This document shows, piece after piece, positions 1 to 7,251 of a stretch of 52,088 bases of DNA. Position 1 is the first letter of the stretch; each line of letters starts with the position of its first letter. This stretch comes from Lachnospiraceae bacterium (lineage in GTDB: Bacteria > Bacillota > Clostridia > Lachnospirales > Lachnospiraceae): NCBI GenBank assembly GCA_024695145.1, contig JAILIS010000037.1:1-52088 (forward strand). The letters are read 5' to 3'. The notes beneath the pieces were generated by a model. The model saw only the letters and a program-made list of their open reading frames with translations. It was not told the origin of the DNA and did no database searches. The translations under genes and the position numbers were made by a program.

Positions 1-260
1 GCGGGCCAGGGTACAGATCATCATATTTCAACTCAATAGAAGTAACGAAAAAGTACCTTAGAGCGGAAAAATAGCGGGCCAGGGTACAGATCATCATATT
101 TCAACTCATATAGAAGTAACGAAAAAGTACCTTAGAGCGGAAAAATAGCGGGCCAGGGTACAGATCATCATATTTCAACTCATTATAGAAGTAACGAAAA
201 AGTACCTTAGAGCGGAGAAACAGCGAGCCGGGGTACAAAACATCGTATTTCAACTCAACA
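1..260. repeat. Tandem repeat, about 74-bp unit, 3.5 copies
   Basis: Copies lie at 1-73, 74-147 and 148-222, with a decayed partial copy at 223-260. Each begins GCGGGCCAGGGTACAGATC and ends with GAGCGGA and an A-rich tail. The three full copies are almost identical except at one A/T step in the middle, which grows by one base per copy (73, 74, 75 bp). The array runs off the left edge, so the copy number is a minimum. A short minus-strand reading frame through it simply translates the repeat and I do not accept it as a gene. Confidence 0.9.
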
Positions 261-281
261 GAGCAGATGCGGATCCAATAA

Positions 282-311
282 TTGAAGTGCAAGCGGGGAT
301 TAGCGTATAAT
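282..311 (+). promoter_or_regulatory. Possible promoter upstream of the repeat leader
   Basis: TTGAAG (282-287), an 18-base spacer and a perfect TATAAT (306-311) form a plausible sigma-A promoter pointing right. If it is used, the RpiB-like gene at 645 would have a leader of about 325 bases that contains both the 29-bp hairpin repeats and the purine tract. Confidence 0.4.
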
Positions 312-342
312 TAATGATTACATGAACGCTGATTTGCGTCAT

Positions 343-458
343 ACTCTCTTTTGGAAGTTGATCTTAAGCAAGATCTCTTTTGAAAGTTGATTTTAAGCAA
401 GATCTCTTTTGAAAGTTGATCTTAAGCAAGATCTCTGTTGGAGGTTAATCATAAGCAA
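343..458. repeat. 29-bp tandem repeats, four copies, hairpin-forming
   Basis: Perfectly abutting 29-bp units at 343-371, 372-400, 401-429 and 430-458; the last has diverged. Each junction holds an inverted repeat, GATCTT, loop AAGC, AAGATC (360-375, 389-404, 418-433), followed by TCTTTT. In the second junction a C-to-T change turns one pair into a G-U wobble, so pairing in RNA is kept. The fourth junction has lost the pairing. No gene lies here. Confidence 0.85.
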
Positions 459-479
459 GAAGCAATCGGTACCGGCATA

Positions 480-655
480 ATGAGAATAGAAAAAGAATAG
501 AAAGAGAGCAAAAAGAGAGTAAAAAGAGAATAAAAAAAGAGTAGAAAGAGAGCAAAAAGAGAGTAAAAAGAGAATAGAAAAAGAGTAGAAAAAGAATAGA
601 TAAAGAGTAGAAAAAGAGTAGGAAGAGAACAGAATGAGGATAGAATGAGAATAGG
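480..655. repeat. Purine microsatellite (AGAGTAGAAA-like, 10-11 bp unit)
   Basis: About 175 bases with the plus strand almost wholly A and G, broken only by regular single T and rare C bases. Units are variants of AGAGTAGAAA and AGAATAGAAA. The tract begins with ATGAGAATAG at 480 and ends in the same string at 645, which is the start of the RpiB-like gene. Such tracts slip during replication and can form triplex structures. A minus-strand reading frame of 92 codons here is low-complexity Leu/Phe/Ser and is not a gene. Confidence 0.85.
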
Positions 656-1256
656 AATAATCCAGGCGAGCTCTCAGGCTGATAAAAATCAGCTGATATA
701 CAGTACGGTAAAAAAATATGCACCTCCGGGGGCGGAGGTGTTTAATTTCGGTTGCACCGAAGATGAAAAAGAATGCTACTCATATATTGAGATCTCCGTA
801 TTAACAGGTCTGCTGTTAAACAGCGGAGCGGTTGATTTTATTGTTACGGGCTGCTCTTCGGGACAGGGAATGATGCTGGCATGTAACAGCATGCCGGGTG
901 TTATATGCGGGTATGCACCTGTACCGAAAGATGCATATCTTTTTGCTCAGATCAATAATGGAAATGCGATCTCGCTGCCGCTTGGGGAAGACTATACATG
1001 GAGCGGTTATGAAAATTTTGACAGGACGATAGAAGCTCTTTTTTCGGAACCGTTCGGTCAGGGCTATCCGAAAAGTGAAGCGGTCAGAAAACTGAAGGAT
1101 ACTGATAAACTTAAAGAGATAAGAGAAAAAGACCAGATCGGGATCGATGAACTGCTCCGCAATCTGGACCCCGATTTTCTTAACGGTATAATGAAAAAGC
1201 GCGATGTGATCGATTTTATAAAAGAAAACGGTCACTGCTCAAACTTTTTGCCCTGA
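645..1256 (+). CDS. RpiB/LacA/LacB-family sugar-phosphate isomerase
   Basis: 203 residues. The Rossmann-like start (RIGIIQASSQ) and the GCSSGQGM segment at residues 69-76 match the place where RpiB proteins carry the catalytic Cys and the Gly-rich phosphate loop. RpiB interconverts ribose 5-phosphate and ribulose 5-phosphate, while LacAB act on tagatose/galactose 6-phosphate; the substrate here cannot be told. It is about 50 residues longer at the C-terminus than ribose isomerase B, as in a clostridial subgroup. The start sits at the end of the purine tract, which supplies the only Shine-Dalgarno-like bases. A four-codon frame (634-648) ends in an ATGA overlap with this start. The 3' end overlaps the convergent GH5 gene by 18 bases. 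Confidence 0.8.
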   Translation: MRIGIIQASSQADKNQLIYSTVKKYAPPGAEVFNFGCTEDEKECYSYIEISVLTGLLLNSGAVDFIVTGCSSGQGMMLACNSMPGVICGYAPVPKDAYLFAQINNGNAISLPLGEDYTWSGYENFDRTIEALFSEPFGQGYPKSEAVRKLKDTDKLKEIREKDQIGIDELLRNLDPDFLNGIMKKRDVIDFIKENGHCSNFLP

Positions 1257-2141
1257 TATCCTTTCTTTAAACCACAGACCGGTTTCCGAGTATTCCTCTT
1301 CCTTCCAGTGTGAAAGCGATGCCGCATCAGGACGAAGGATGGATGAGGACTCATCTTTATTGCTCAGATTCCATACAATGTAGGACAGATCGTTCTTGTC
1401 GGCAAAATCGATCCATTTCTTACCCCACTGCCTGTCTATCTTGCCGTCTCCCGATGCGTCGCAGATACTGCATTCGCTTATAAAAATCGGGATGCCGGCT
1501 TTGAGGGCAGTCTGTGCTTTTTTAAACAGTTTGTCCCGGTGAGTGGCTGCATAGAAATGCAGAGCATATATAACGTTCGGATCTTCCAAACGCTGTCCTA
1601 TCACGTCATCTACATCCTGTGACCAGTTGTCGGTGCCTACAATGATAACGGCATCCTTATCGTGCTTTCTGATCACCGGTATGACCTCGAGGGAATACGG
1701 ACGTATGACCGAGCCAAACGGAGATTCCTGAGGTTCATTGCATATCTCGTATATTACATTTGTGTGCCCTGAAAACAGTCCGGCCATTTCATCAAAAAAC
1801 CGGATCGCCTCTTCCTTGTATACCATGGGTGATTTGTCGTAAAGTATGTGCCAGTCCACTATCACGTACATCGACAGCTTGGTGGCGATCCCGACGCCCT
1901 TTATCATGAGCTGCTTTAATTCTTCTTTGTTACCGTCGGTGCAGTAACCTCCGGGCTCATCCGTGTACATGGCAAGCCTGATCGTATTGGCACCCCATTC
2001 ATCGCGCAGTGTCCTGAATGCCTCTTCGGTGATATATTGCGGATAGCGGAATCCGAGTGTACTTATCCCGCGCAGCTGTACTGCCTTTCCTGATTCATCG
2101 CAAAGTGTCGTTTTGTTTACTCTTAATCTTGGCAGATCCAT
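1239..2141 (-). CDS. Glycoside hydrolase family 5 endoglucanase-like protein
   Basis: 300 residues from the start chosen here. The beta/alpha-barrel markers of GH5 are present: the acid/base in YEICNEP (Glu136), the nucleophile in ISEC (Glu223), the DWH at 97-98 and HFY at 195-197. Family members cut beta-1,4-glucans such as cellulose or mixed-linkage glucan. There is no signal peptide, membrane helix or binding module, so it should act inside the cell on imported oligosaccharides or leave by another route. A start five codons upstream (2156) is possible, but a GGGAAGGG ribosome site lies just before the ATG at 2141. It is divergent from the HD-GYP gene. Confidence 0.85.
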   Translation of the reverse strand: MDLPRLRVNKTTLCDESGKAVQLRGISTLGFRYPQYITEEAFRTLRDEWGANTIRLAMYTDEPGGYCTDGNKEELKQLMIKGVGIATKLSMYVIVDWHILYDKSPMVYKEEAIRFFDEMAGLFSGHTNVIYEICNEPQESPFGSVIRPYSLEVIPVIRKHDKDAVIIVGTDNWSQDVDDVIGQRLEDPNVIYALHFYAATHRDKLFKKAQTALKAGIPIFISECSICDASGDGKIDRQWGKKWIDFADKNDLSYIVWNLSNKDESSSILRPDAASLSHWKEEEYSETGLWFKERISGQKV

Positions 2142-2223
2142 AATAACCCTTCCCATATGTTACATTGCATTTGAATGTGATTATAGCATAAATAATACCA
2201 CTGATAACACAATAAAAAAAGAA

Positions 2224-2252
2224 GTGACTTTTTATGGCTGATAACCTATAAT
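2224..2252 (+). promoter_or_regulatory. Promoter of the HD-GYP gene, abutting the start codon
   Basis: GTGACT (2224-2229), a 17-base spacer and TATAAT (2247-2252). The A of the ATG at 2259 is seven bases after the -10 box, the usual distance to the first transcribed base, and there is no ribosome-binding site. The transcript may therefore be leaderless. Confidence 0.5.
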
Positions 2253-2258
2253 CTTGGT

Positions 2259-4664
2259 ATGTTTATCCGGTTAATGCAAGAATACCAATTGGATATAATG
2301 CTGGTCCTTATCGGCATCGTCGGGATGCTGATCTTCTTTACGCTCATTTCCACTGCGTTGTCCGGAAAACGCCGGCTGAGCATGATAGGGCTTGAGCTCA
2401 GTGTACTTCTGCTCCTTATCAGTGACAGGTATGCGTATATATACAGAGGGGATACAAGCACTCTCGGATACTGGATGGTAAGGATAAGCAACTTCATGGT
2501 GTTCGCCCTGTCGCTGACCACCCTGTGGACGTTCACGATATATCTCTCGGATCTGTACACGAACGAAGGCGGGATGAAGAAGGTCCCGGCATCGCTTAAG
2601 AGCATTCATTATCTGACGGCAGCAGGCGAACTGCTGGTCATAATCTCACAGTTTACCGGGCTGTATTACAAGTTTGACGAACAGAACAGATATCAGCGCT
2701 CGCCCGGGATGGTCCTATGCTTTTCCATACCGCTTGTCATACTGATAATCCTCATGGTCGAGATAATGCGGAATCGTAAGTGCTTGAGAAGGCGTATGAT
2801 GATCCCGCTTCTTCTGTTTGCGTTTGTTCCTTTCGTGGCGTCGATACTCCAGTTATTCCTCTACGGATTGTCGCTTACCAACATCTCCATGGTCGGAATG
2901 GTCGTAGTCCTTTACATATTCTCGTTCCTCGATATGAACGATACCGTCGGTCATGCCAATGAGCTTGAGATCGAACTGCTCAAAAATGAGCGCAAGAACA
3001 TGAGGCTTCTGTTTGAACAGACGGCAGAGGCACTCGCCAATGCGATCGATGCAAAGGATACATATACTCACGGTCATTCGACACGTGTTGCAGAGTATTC
3101 AAGGGAGATCGCCATAAGAGCAGGTCTTCGTGATGAAGAAGTAGATGAGGTATATTTCTCGGCCATGCTGCACGATGTCGGCAAGATCGGCGTACCGGAC
3201 ACCATCATTAACAAGGACGGCAAGCTTACCGATGAAGAATATGAGGCGATCAAAAAACACCCCGTTATAGGTAAACAGATCCTGTCAAGCATCAGCAGGT
3301 CACCGTACTTAAGTATCGGTGCACATCATCATCATGAGCGTTATGACGGCAAAGGGTATCCGGACAGACTGCTTGGCGAAGATATTCCGTGGATCGCCAG
3401 GATAATAGCAGTGGCTGATGCCTATGATGCAATGACTTCCAAGAGAAGCTACAGGGATCCGATCCCCCAGCATAAGGTCAGGGAAGAACTTGTCAAGGGA
3501 GCGGGCACGCAGTTTGATCCGACATATGCACACATAATGTTAAGCATGCTCGACAGCGATCCCGACTATCATATGAAAGAACAGGAGAAGGTTTCCGTAC
3601 TGTCCGGACGTTCTTCGCTTGTGTGCGGAAAGTTCAGGGAACGGATCTCCGAAGGTATATGGGTAACGGATAAGCCGGTGCATATACGCTTTACCAGCCG
3701 CGCTGCCGGAAATGAGGGATACATACACAGTATACCGACTCTCATTTTATTCGATTCGCTTGATGCGCGTGTCCATGAAGATGAACATGTCAGACAGGAT
3801 CTTTTATATAATGAATATGCAACCCTGCGTCTTGACGGTATGGTAGAGAACATAAGCGCCCGTAAGATCAAAACGGAATTTCACGATAACGGAACGCCCG
3901 ATCTTCCGGACTACGAAACGCAGAACCGTAAGGGTATCGTCTATGACATATACAGCGTGAGGATCAGGGATCATGTGCTGATCAGGATCAAAACGCCGAA
4001 TGGGACACAGGAATCTACCATCGCGCTTGAAGACAGCATCCGTTATTCGTATATAGCGATCACCGGAGAGAACTGTATCATCAATAACGTGGAGATCAGT
4101 ACCGATGAAGAAGCGGCCGCTGAAGATACTATCACGAGGATCGCCGATGAGGTAAGCTATATCGATGTACCGGCGGGTGATGTACCGAATGTTCAGATAA
4201 ACGGCTGGAGGACACAGTCATCGGAGGCCGTTCCGGTTACGGGAGATATGCGTATAACATTCCATTCGGTGAGCCTTCCTACCGCAAGGCTTGTGTGGCA
4301 CTGCCCGTATGTCAATCTGTTTACGTCCGAAGACGGGAAGGTTAACGGTGAAGGATTTGCTGATTATTCCGTTGTAAGACTTGATGGTGAAGACTGGGAT
4401 TCCAACGACTATGCCGACAACTCCAATGTTGTGGTAAGGGATGATGATTTCGGAAACTGGGATAAGTGGAAGGATCGTAACCGTGCCGGGCTTGACTGGG
4501 ATGTAACGGTCAGACGGGATGGAAACAAAGTCACGGTTTCTTCGGAAAACGCAGGCGTTAACATCAAGTTCACTTCCGTGATCAAGACAGATCCGCCGAA
4601 GGTATTCCTTGCACTGACCGGTGATCAGATCGCAATCACGAATATAAGATTTCATCAGTTATAA
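2259..4664 (+). CDS. Membrane HD-GYP phosphodiesterase with a large C-terminal domain
   Basis: 801 residues. About seven hydrophobic helices fill residues 10-235, then a short linker helix leads to an HD-GYP domain (about 240-430): HD at about 305 in HDVGKIG, and HHHHERYDGKGYP near 357-369. All the metal and GYP motifs are intact, so cyclic di-GMP hydrolysis is expected. The last 340 residues are rich in beta-strand, Asp, Gly and Trp and do not match a domain I know; a carbohydrate-binding-like beta-sandwich is possible. With the N-terminal helices these residues should lie in the cytoplasm if the HD domain does. No ribosome site is visible before ATG 2259; a second ATG is at 2274. The 3' end overlaps a permease relic. 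Confidence 0.85.
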   Translation: MFIRLMQEYQLDIMLVLIGIVGMLIFFTLISTALSGKRRLSMIGLELSVLLLLISDRYAYIYRGDTSTLGYWMVRISNFMVFALSLTTLWTFTIYLSDLYTNEGGMKKVPASLKSIHYLTAAGELLVIISQFTGLYYKFDEQNRYQRSPGMVLCFSIPLVILIILMVEIMRNRKCLRRRMMIPLLLFAFVPFVASILQLFLYGLSLTNISMVGMVVVLYIFSFLDMNDTVGHANELEIELLKNERKNMRLLFEQTAEALANAIDAKDTYTHGHSTRVAEYSREIAIRAGLRDEEVDEVYFSAMLHDVGKIGVPDTIINKDGKLTDEEYEAIKKHPVIGKQILSSISRSPYLSIGAHHHHERYDGKGYPDRLLGEDIPWIARIIAVADAYDAMTSKRSYRDPIPQHKVREELVKGAGTQFDPTYAHIMLSMLDSDPDYHMKEQEKVSVLSGRSSLVCGKFRERISEGIWVTDKPVHIRFTSRAAGNEGYIHSIPTLILFDSLDARVHEDEHVRQDLLYNEYATLRLDGMVENISARKIKTEFHDNGTPDLPDYETQNRKGIVYDIYSVRIRDHVLIRIKTPNGTQESTIALEDSIRYSYIAITGENCIINNVEISTDEEAAAEDTITRIADEVSYIDVPAGDVPNVQINGWRTQSSEAVPVTGDMRITFHSVSLPTARLVWHCPYVNLFTSEDGKVNGEGFADYSVVRLDGEDWDSNDYADNSNVVVRDDDFGNWDKWKDRNRAGLDWDVTVRRDGNKVTVSSENAGVNIKFTSVIKTDPPKVFLALTGDQIAITNIRFHQL

Positions 4665-4813
4665 GCCTTCCTCGATGAAACCACGTCAAATATAACGGCG
4701 AACAGAAGTATCGCGTCTTTTACCACATACTGCCAGTTATTATCAAGACCTATTATGGACATTCCCTGGTTGATCACGCCCAGGAGGAGTCCTCCTGTCA
4801 CCGCGCCGAAAAC
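4655..4813 (-). pseudogene. C-terminal relic of a sugar ABC transporter permease (RbsC/XylH type)
   Basis: The last 52 codons before the minus-strand stop read like the C-terminus of a BPD_transp_2 permease: a GAVTGGLLLGVINQGMSIIG segment, then WQYVVKDAILLFAVIFDV. This is the conserved end of ribose, xylose or galactose ABC permeases. Nothing upstream in any frame continues the homology; the sequence becomes the flavodoxin promoter at 4833. The rest of the gene (about 270 codons) is therefore gone, and the remnant overlaps the end of the HD-GYP gene by 10 bases. This is a deletion or replacement scar. The assignment rests on pattern recognition of one conserved end. Confidence 0.6.
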
Positions 4814-4832
4814 GGTCACGTGAAAGATCATC

Positions 4833-4861
4833 TTGACAAAATATATTGCATGAAATATAAT
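4833..4861 (+). promoter_or_regulatory. Consensus promoter of the flavodoxin gene
   Basis: Perfect TTGACA (4833-4838), 17-base spacer and TATAAT (4856-4861), placed 42 bases before the flavodoxin start. The permease relic stops about 20 bases before it. Confidence 0.85.
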
Positions 4862-4903
4862 GTAGCAAAACATATTATTCTTATTTTTTTCGGAGGTGAT
4901 ATT

Positions 4904-5341
4904 ATGGCAACACTTGTAACATATTTCAGTGCCGAAGGCACTACGGCAAAAGTTGCGAAGGAATTTGCAAGCAGGATCGGTGCGGATATTTTTGAGATCG
5001 TACCCAAGGAGCCCTACACCAAATCGGATATCAGGTATGTGAATCCGCTTTCGAGGTGTAACCGCGAGCAGTTCGGAGGAAAGGATGTACCTGTATCGGG
5101 TACCATCGAGGAATTTGACAAGTACGATACGGTCTATATCGGATTCCCCATCTGGTACGGACAGGCACCGAGAGTGGTGCACACGTTCGGACAGGGATAT
5201 GACTGGACGGGGAAGACGATACATCTGTTTGCGACATCCGGCGGAAGCGGTATCGGAAAGACAGCTGAGAAGCTGGCGCCTTCGTTAAAAGGCGCAGCGT
5301 CTGTAGATGCGAAGCTTGTACACAGCGAATCAGAGATATGA
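4904..5341 (+). CDS. Flavodoxin (short clostridial type)
   Basis: 145 residues. The FMN phosphate loop is TYFSAEGTTAKVA (5-18), followed by EIVPKEPYT, YIGFPIWYGQAP and LFATSGGSG, all typical of single-domain flavodoxins that carry electrons between redox enzymes or repair oxidised targets. The start at 4904 follows an excellent GGAGGTGAT; an upstream in-frame ATG at 4820 would put the promoter inside the gene. The protein ends in SESEI, about ten residues before the usual last helix of this family, so it may be slightly truncated. Convergent with glutathione peroxidase. Confidence 0.88.
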   Translation: MATLVTYFSAEGTTAKVAKEFASRIGADIFEIVPKEPYTKSDIRYVNPLSRCNREQFGGKDVPVSGTIEEFDKYDTVYIGFPIWYGQAPRVVHTFGQGYDWTGKTIHLFATSGGSGIGKTAEKLAPSLKGAASVDAKLVHSESEI

Positions 5342-5353
5342 TGAAATGAAAGG

Positions 5354-5381
5354 TAAAGGCACTGTCAAAGCAGTGCCTTTA
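5354..5381. terminator. Bidirectional hairpin between flavodoxin and peroxidase
   Basis: An 11-bp perfect stem, TAAAGGCACTG (5354-5364) with CAGTGCCTTTA (5371-5381), around a six-base loop. The right arm and loop are also the last codons and stop of the minus-strand peroxidase gene. T-runs are short on both sides (better on the minus strand), so it is a moderate intrinsic terminator. Confidence 0.6.
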
Positions 5382-5904
5382 CGCATTCCTCCACTTTCTT
5401 CATGTCGGCAGTGGGCTCAAATCTTGCCACAACATTTCCGCTGCGGTCAACGACAAACTTGGTGAAGTTCCACTTGATATCGGGGGTCTTGTCCCAGTTG
5501 GGATCCGCTTTTGAGAACATATCTACAAGGATACCCTTAAGCTCATGCTCATCAAAACCTTCAAACCCTTTCTCGGATTTCAGGAATGTATATAAAGGAA
5601 GTTCATTCTCACCGTTCACGTCGGATTTCTTCATCTGAGGGAATGTGGTGTTGTAGTGGACCGTACAGAACTCGTGGATCTCCTCGTCGGTGCCGGGTGC
5701 CTGTCCGCCGAACTGGTTGCAGGGGATATCAAGTATCTCAAGACCCTTATCATGATAATCCTTATATAACTGCTCAATCGGTGCATACTGAGGTGTAAAT
5801 CCGCATCCCGTAGCGGTATTTACGATCAGGATGACTTTTCCTTTATAATCGGATAAGTTAAGTTTTGAGCCGTCTCCTCTGGTCACTTCATAATCATAGA
5901 TCAT
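5365..5904 (-). CDS. gpx: Glutathione peroxidase family protein (Cys type)
   Basis: 179 residues. The peroxidatic position is Cys34 in NTATGCGFTPQY, a cysteine rather than selenocysteine. The CNQFGGQ motif supplies the Gln and WNFTKF the Trp and Asn of the active-site tetrad; FCTV offers a resolving Cys, as in thioredoxin-dependent enzymes. It should reduce peroxides in the cytoplasm using thioredoxin. A clear GGAGG precedes the ATG. Its promoter overlaps that of the divergent alcohol dehydrogenase gene. The C-terminal codons form part of a terminator hairpin. Confidence 0.92.
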   Translation of the reverse strand: MIYDYEVTRGDGSKLNLSDYKGKVILIVNTATGCGFTPQYAPIEQLYKDYHDKGLEILDIPCNQFGGQAPGTDEEIHEFCTVHYNTTFPQMKKSDVNGENELPLYTFLKSEKGFEGFDEHELKGILVDMFSKADPNWDKTPDIKWNFTKFVVDRSGNVVARFEPTADMKKVEECVKALL

Positions 5905-5941
5905 AATTCTTTCCTCCTTTTAAAAAAATCTAAAAATACGG

Positions 5942-5992
5942 TTGACATTTAATATCTTTTATCATATTATATTGTACACAACATAAAGTCAA
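5942..5992. promoter_or_regulatory. Overlapping divergent promoters with a shared -10 and an operator-like repeat
   Basis: Rightward: TTGACA (5942-5947), 17 bases, TATTAT (5965-5970) for the dehydrogenase operon. Leftward: TTGACT on the minus strand (5987-5992), 17 bases, TAATAT (5964-5969), or a 15-base spacer to TATAAT (5966-5971), for the peroxidase. The two -10 boxes occupy the same bases, so both promoters cannot be bound at once. TTGT-AC-ACAA (5972-5981) sits between them and could be bound by a repressor; the factor is unknown. Confidence 0.65.
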
Positions 5993-6040
5993 GTGATAAT
6001 TTAATTTTTTTCAACCTTATATATCAAAGGAGGACAGGCA

Positions 6041-7216
6041 ATGGAAAACTTTACATTTTACTCACCTACTTATTTTGTATTCGGTAAGGAGTCGGAAGGT
6101 CAGACGGGCAGTATGGTAAAGCGCTTCGGCGGAAGCAAGGTGCTTCTGCATTACGGTGGCGGAAGCGTTGTAAGGTCCGGCCTTCTTGACAGAGTAAAAG
6201 ATTCTCTTAAAGCGGAAAATATCGATTTTGTCGAGCTCGGCGGAGTCAGACCCAATCCGAGGAGCGGTCTCGTATATGAAGGTATTGAGCTGTGCAGGAA
6301 GAAAAATGTCGATTTCATCGTGGCAGTCGGCGGCGGAAGCACCATCGATTCATCCAAGGCCATAGCAGCCGGAGTGGTTTATGACGGCGATTTCTGGGAT
6401 TTCTACAGCGGCAAGCTCATAGAAAAGGCTTTACCCGTCGGAACGATCCTTACCATAGCAGCAGCAGGCAGTGAGGGAAGTCCGGACTCCGTTATAACGA
6501 GAGAAGAAGATATGATGAAACGAGGTGCTACGGGTGATGCCATCCGTCCGAAATTCAGTATCCTCAATCCCGCATTGACACAGACTCTGCCGGCCTTCCA
6601 GTCGGCATGCGGCATCACGGATATCATGGCGCATCTGTACGAGAGATATCTGACCAATTCAACGGATGTTGAAGTGACCGACAGAATGATCGAGGCTCTG
6701 CTTCTGACGATGAAGCATGAGGGACCGCGCGTGATAGAAAATCCCGATAATTATGAAGCGAGAGCGAATATCATGTGGGCAGGTATGATGGCTCATAACA
6801 ATTCATGCGGTGTGGGACGTACCCAGGACTGGAACAGTCATAATATAGAACATGAACTCTCCGCACTGTATGACGTTGCACACGGAGCAGGTCTTGCGGT
6901 CACGATGCCCGCGGTATTCAAATACGTCATGAAACACAACGTCATGCGTTTTGCCCAGGCGGCCGTTCGTGTATGGGGATGCAGCATGGATTTTGAACAT
7001 CCCGAAGTTACCGCACTTGAAGGAATAAACAGACTGGCTGATTTTCTCACATCGCTCGGTATGCCGAAGAACTTCAGTGAGCTCGGAGCAAAAGAGGAGG
7101 ATATCCCGAAGCTTGTGGAGAACCTGTGCTGCGGAAACGGCCGTGACGGTAAGATATCAGGATTCGTCACGCTCGACAAAGACGACTGTACAAACATCTA
7201 TAAGATGATGATCTGA
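6041..7216 (+). CDS. Iron-containing alcohol dehydrogenase (butanol dehydrogenase-like)
   Basis: 391 residues, the normal length for the YqhD/BdhA branch of family III alcohol dehydrogenases. The nucleotide loop GGGS is at 97-100, and the four metal ligands are visible: Asp194 and His198 in GITDIMAHLYERY, His271 in IEHELSALYDVAHG and His281. It should reduce aldehydes to alcohols with NAD(P)H. The ribosome site is AAGGAGG. First gene of a three-gene run with a radical SAM protein and a nitroreductase-like protein, opposite a peroxidase, which suggests electrophile or redox stress. Confidence 0.92.
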   Translation: MENFTFYSPTYFVFGKESEGQTGSMVKRFGGSKVLLHYGGGSVVRSGLLDRVKDSLKAENIDFVELGGVRPNPRSGLVYEGIELCRKKNVDFIVAVGGGSTIDSSKAIAAGVVYDGDFWDFYSGKLIEKALPVGTILTIAAAGSEGSPDSVITREEDMMKRGATGDAIRPKFSILNPALTQTLPAFQSACGITDIMAHLYERYLTNSTDVEVTDRMIEALLLTMKHEGPRVIENPDNYEARANIMWAGMMAHNNSCGVGRTQDWNSHNIEHELSALYDVAHGAGLAVTMPAVFKYVMKHNVMRFAQAAVRVWGCSMDFEHPEVTALEGINRLADFLTSLGMPKNFSELGAKEEDIPKLVENLCCGNGRDGKISGFVTLDKDDCTNIYKMMI

Positions 7217-7251
7217 TGAGATAAATTATCCCGGAAGGAAGGGAAGCATTT

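Noticed and set aside
101..292. Minus-strand frame of 63 codons over the 74-bp repeats
   Set aside because: It is only a translation of the tandem repeat (repeating ELKYDDLYPG-like units), with no ribosome site or independent codon signal.
343..458. CRISPR array
   Set aside because: The 29-bp units abut directly with no spacers, and no cas genes are present.
445..723. Minus-strand frame of 92 codons over the purine tract
   Set aside because: Its Leu/Phe/Ser low-complexity sequence results from reading the complement of an A/G microsatellite; it overlaps the real start at 645.
4820..4903. N-terminal extension of flavodoxin
   Set aside because: It would include the perfect promoter; the GGAGGTGAT before 4904 marks the real start.
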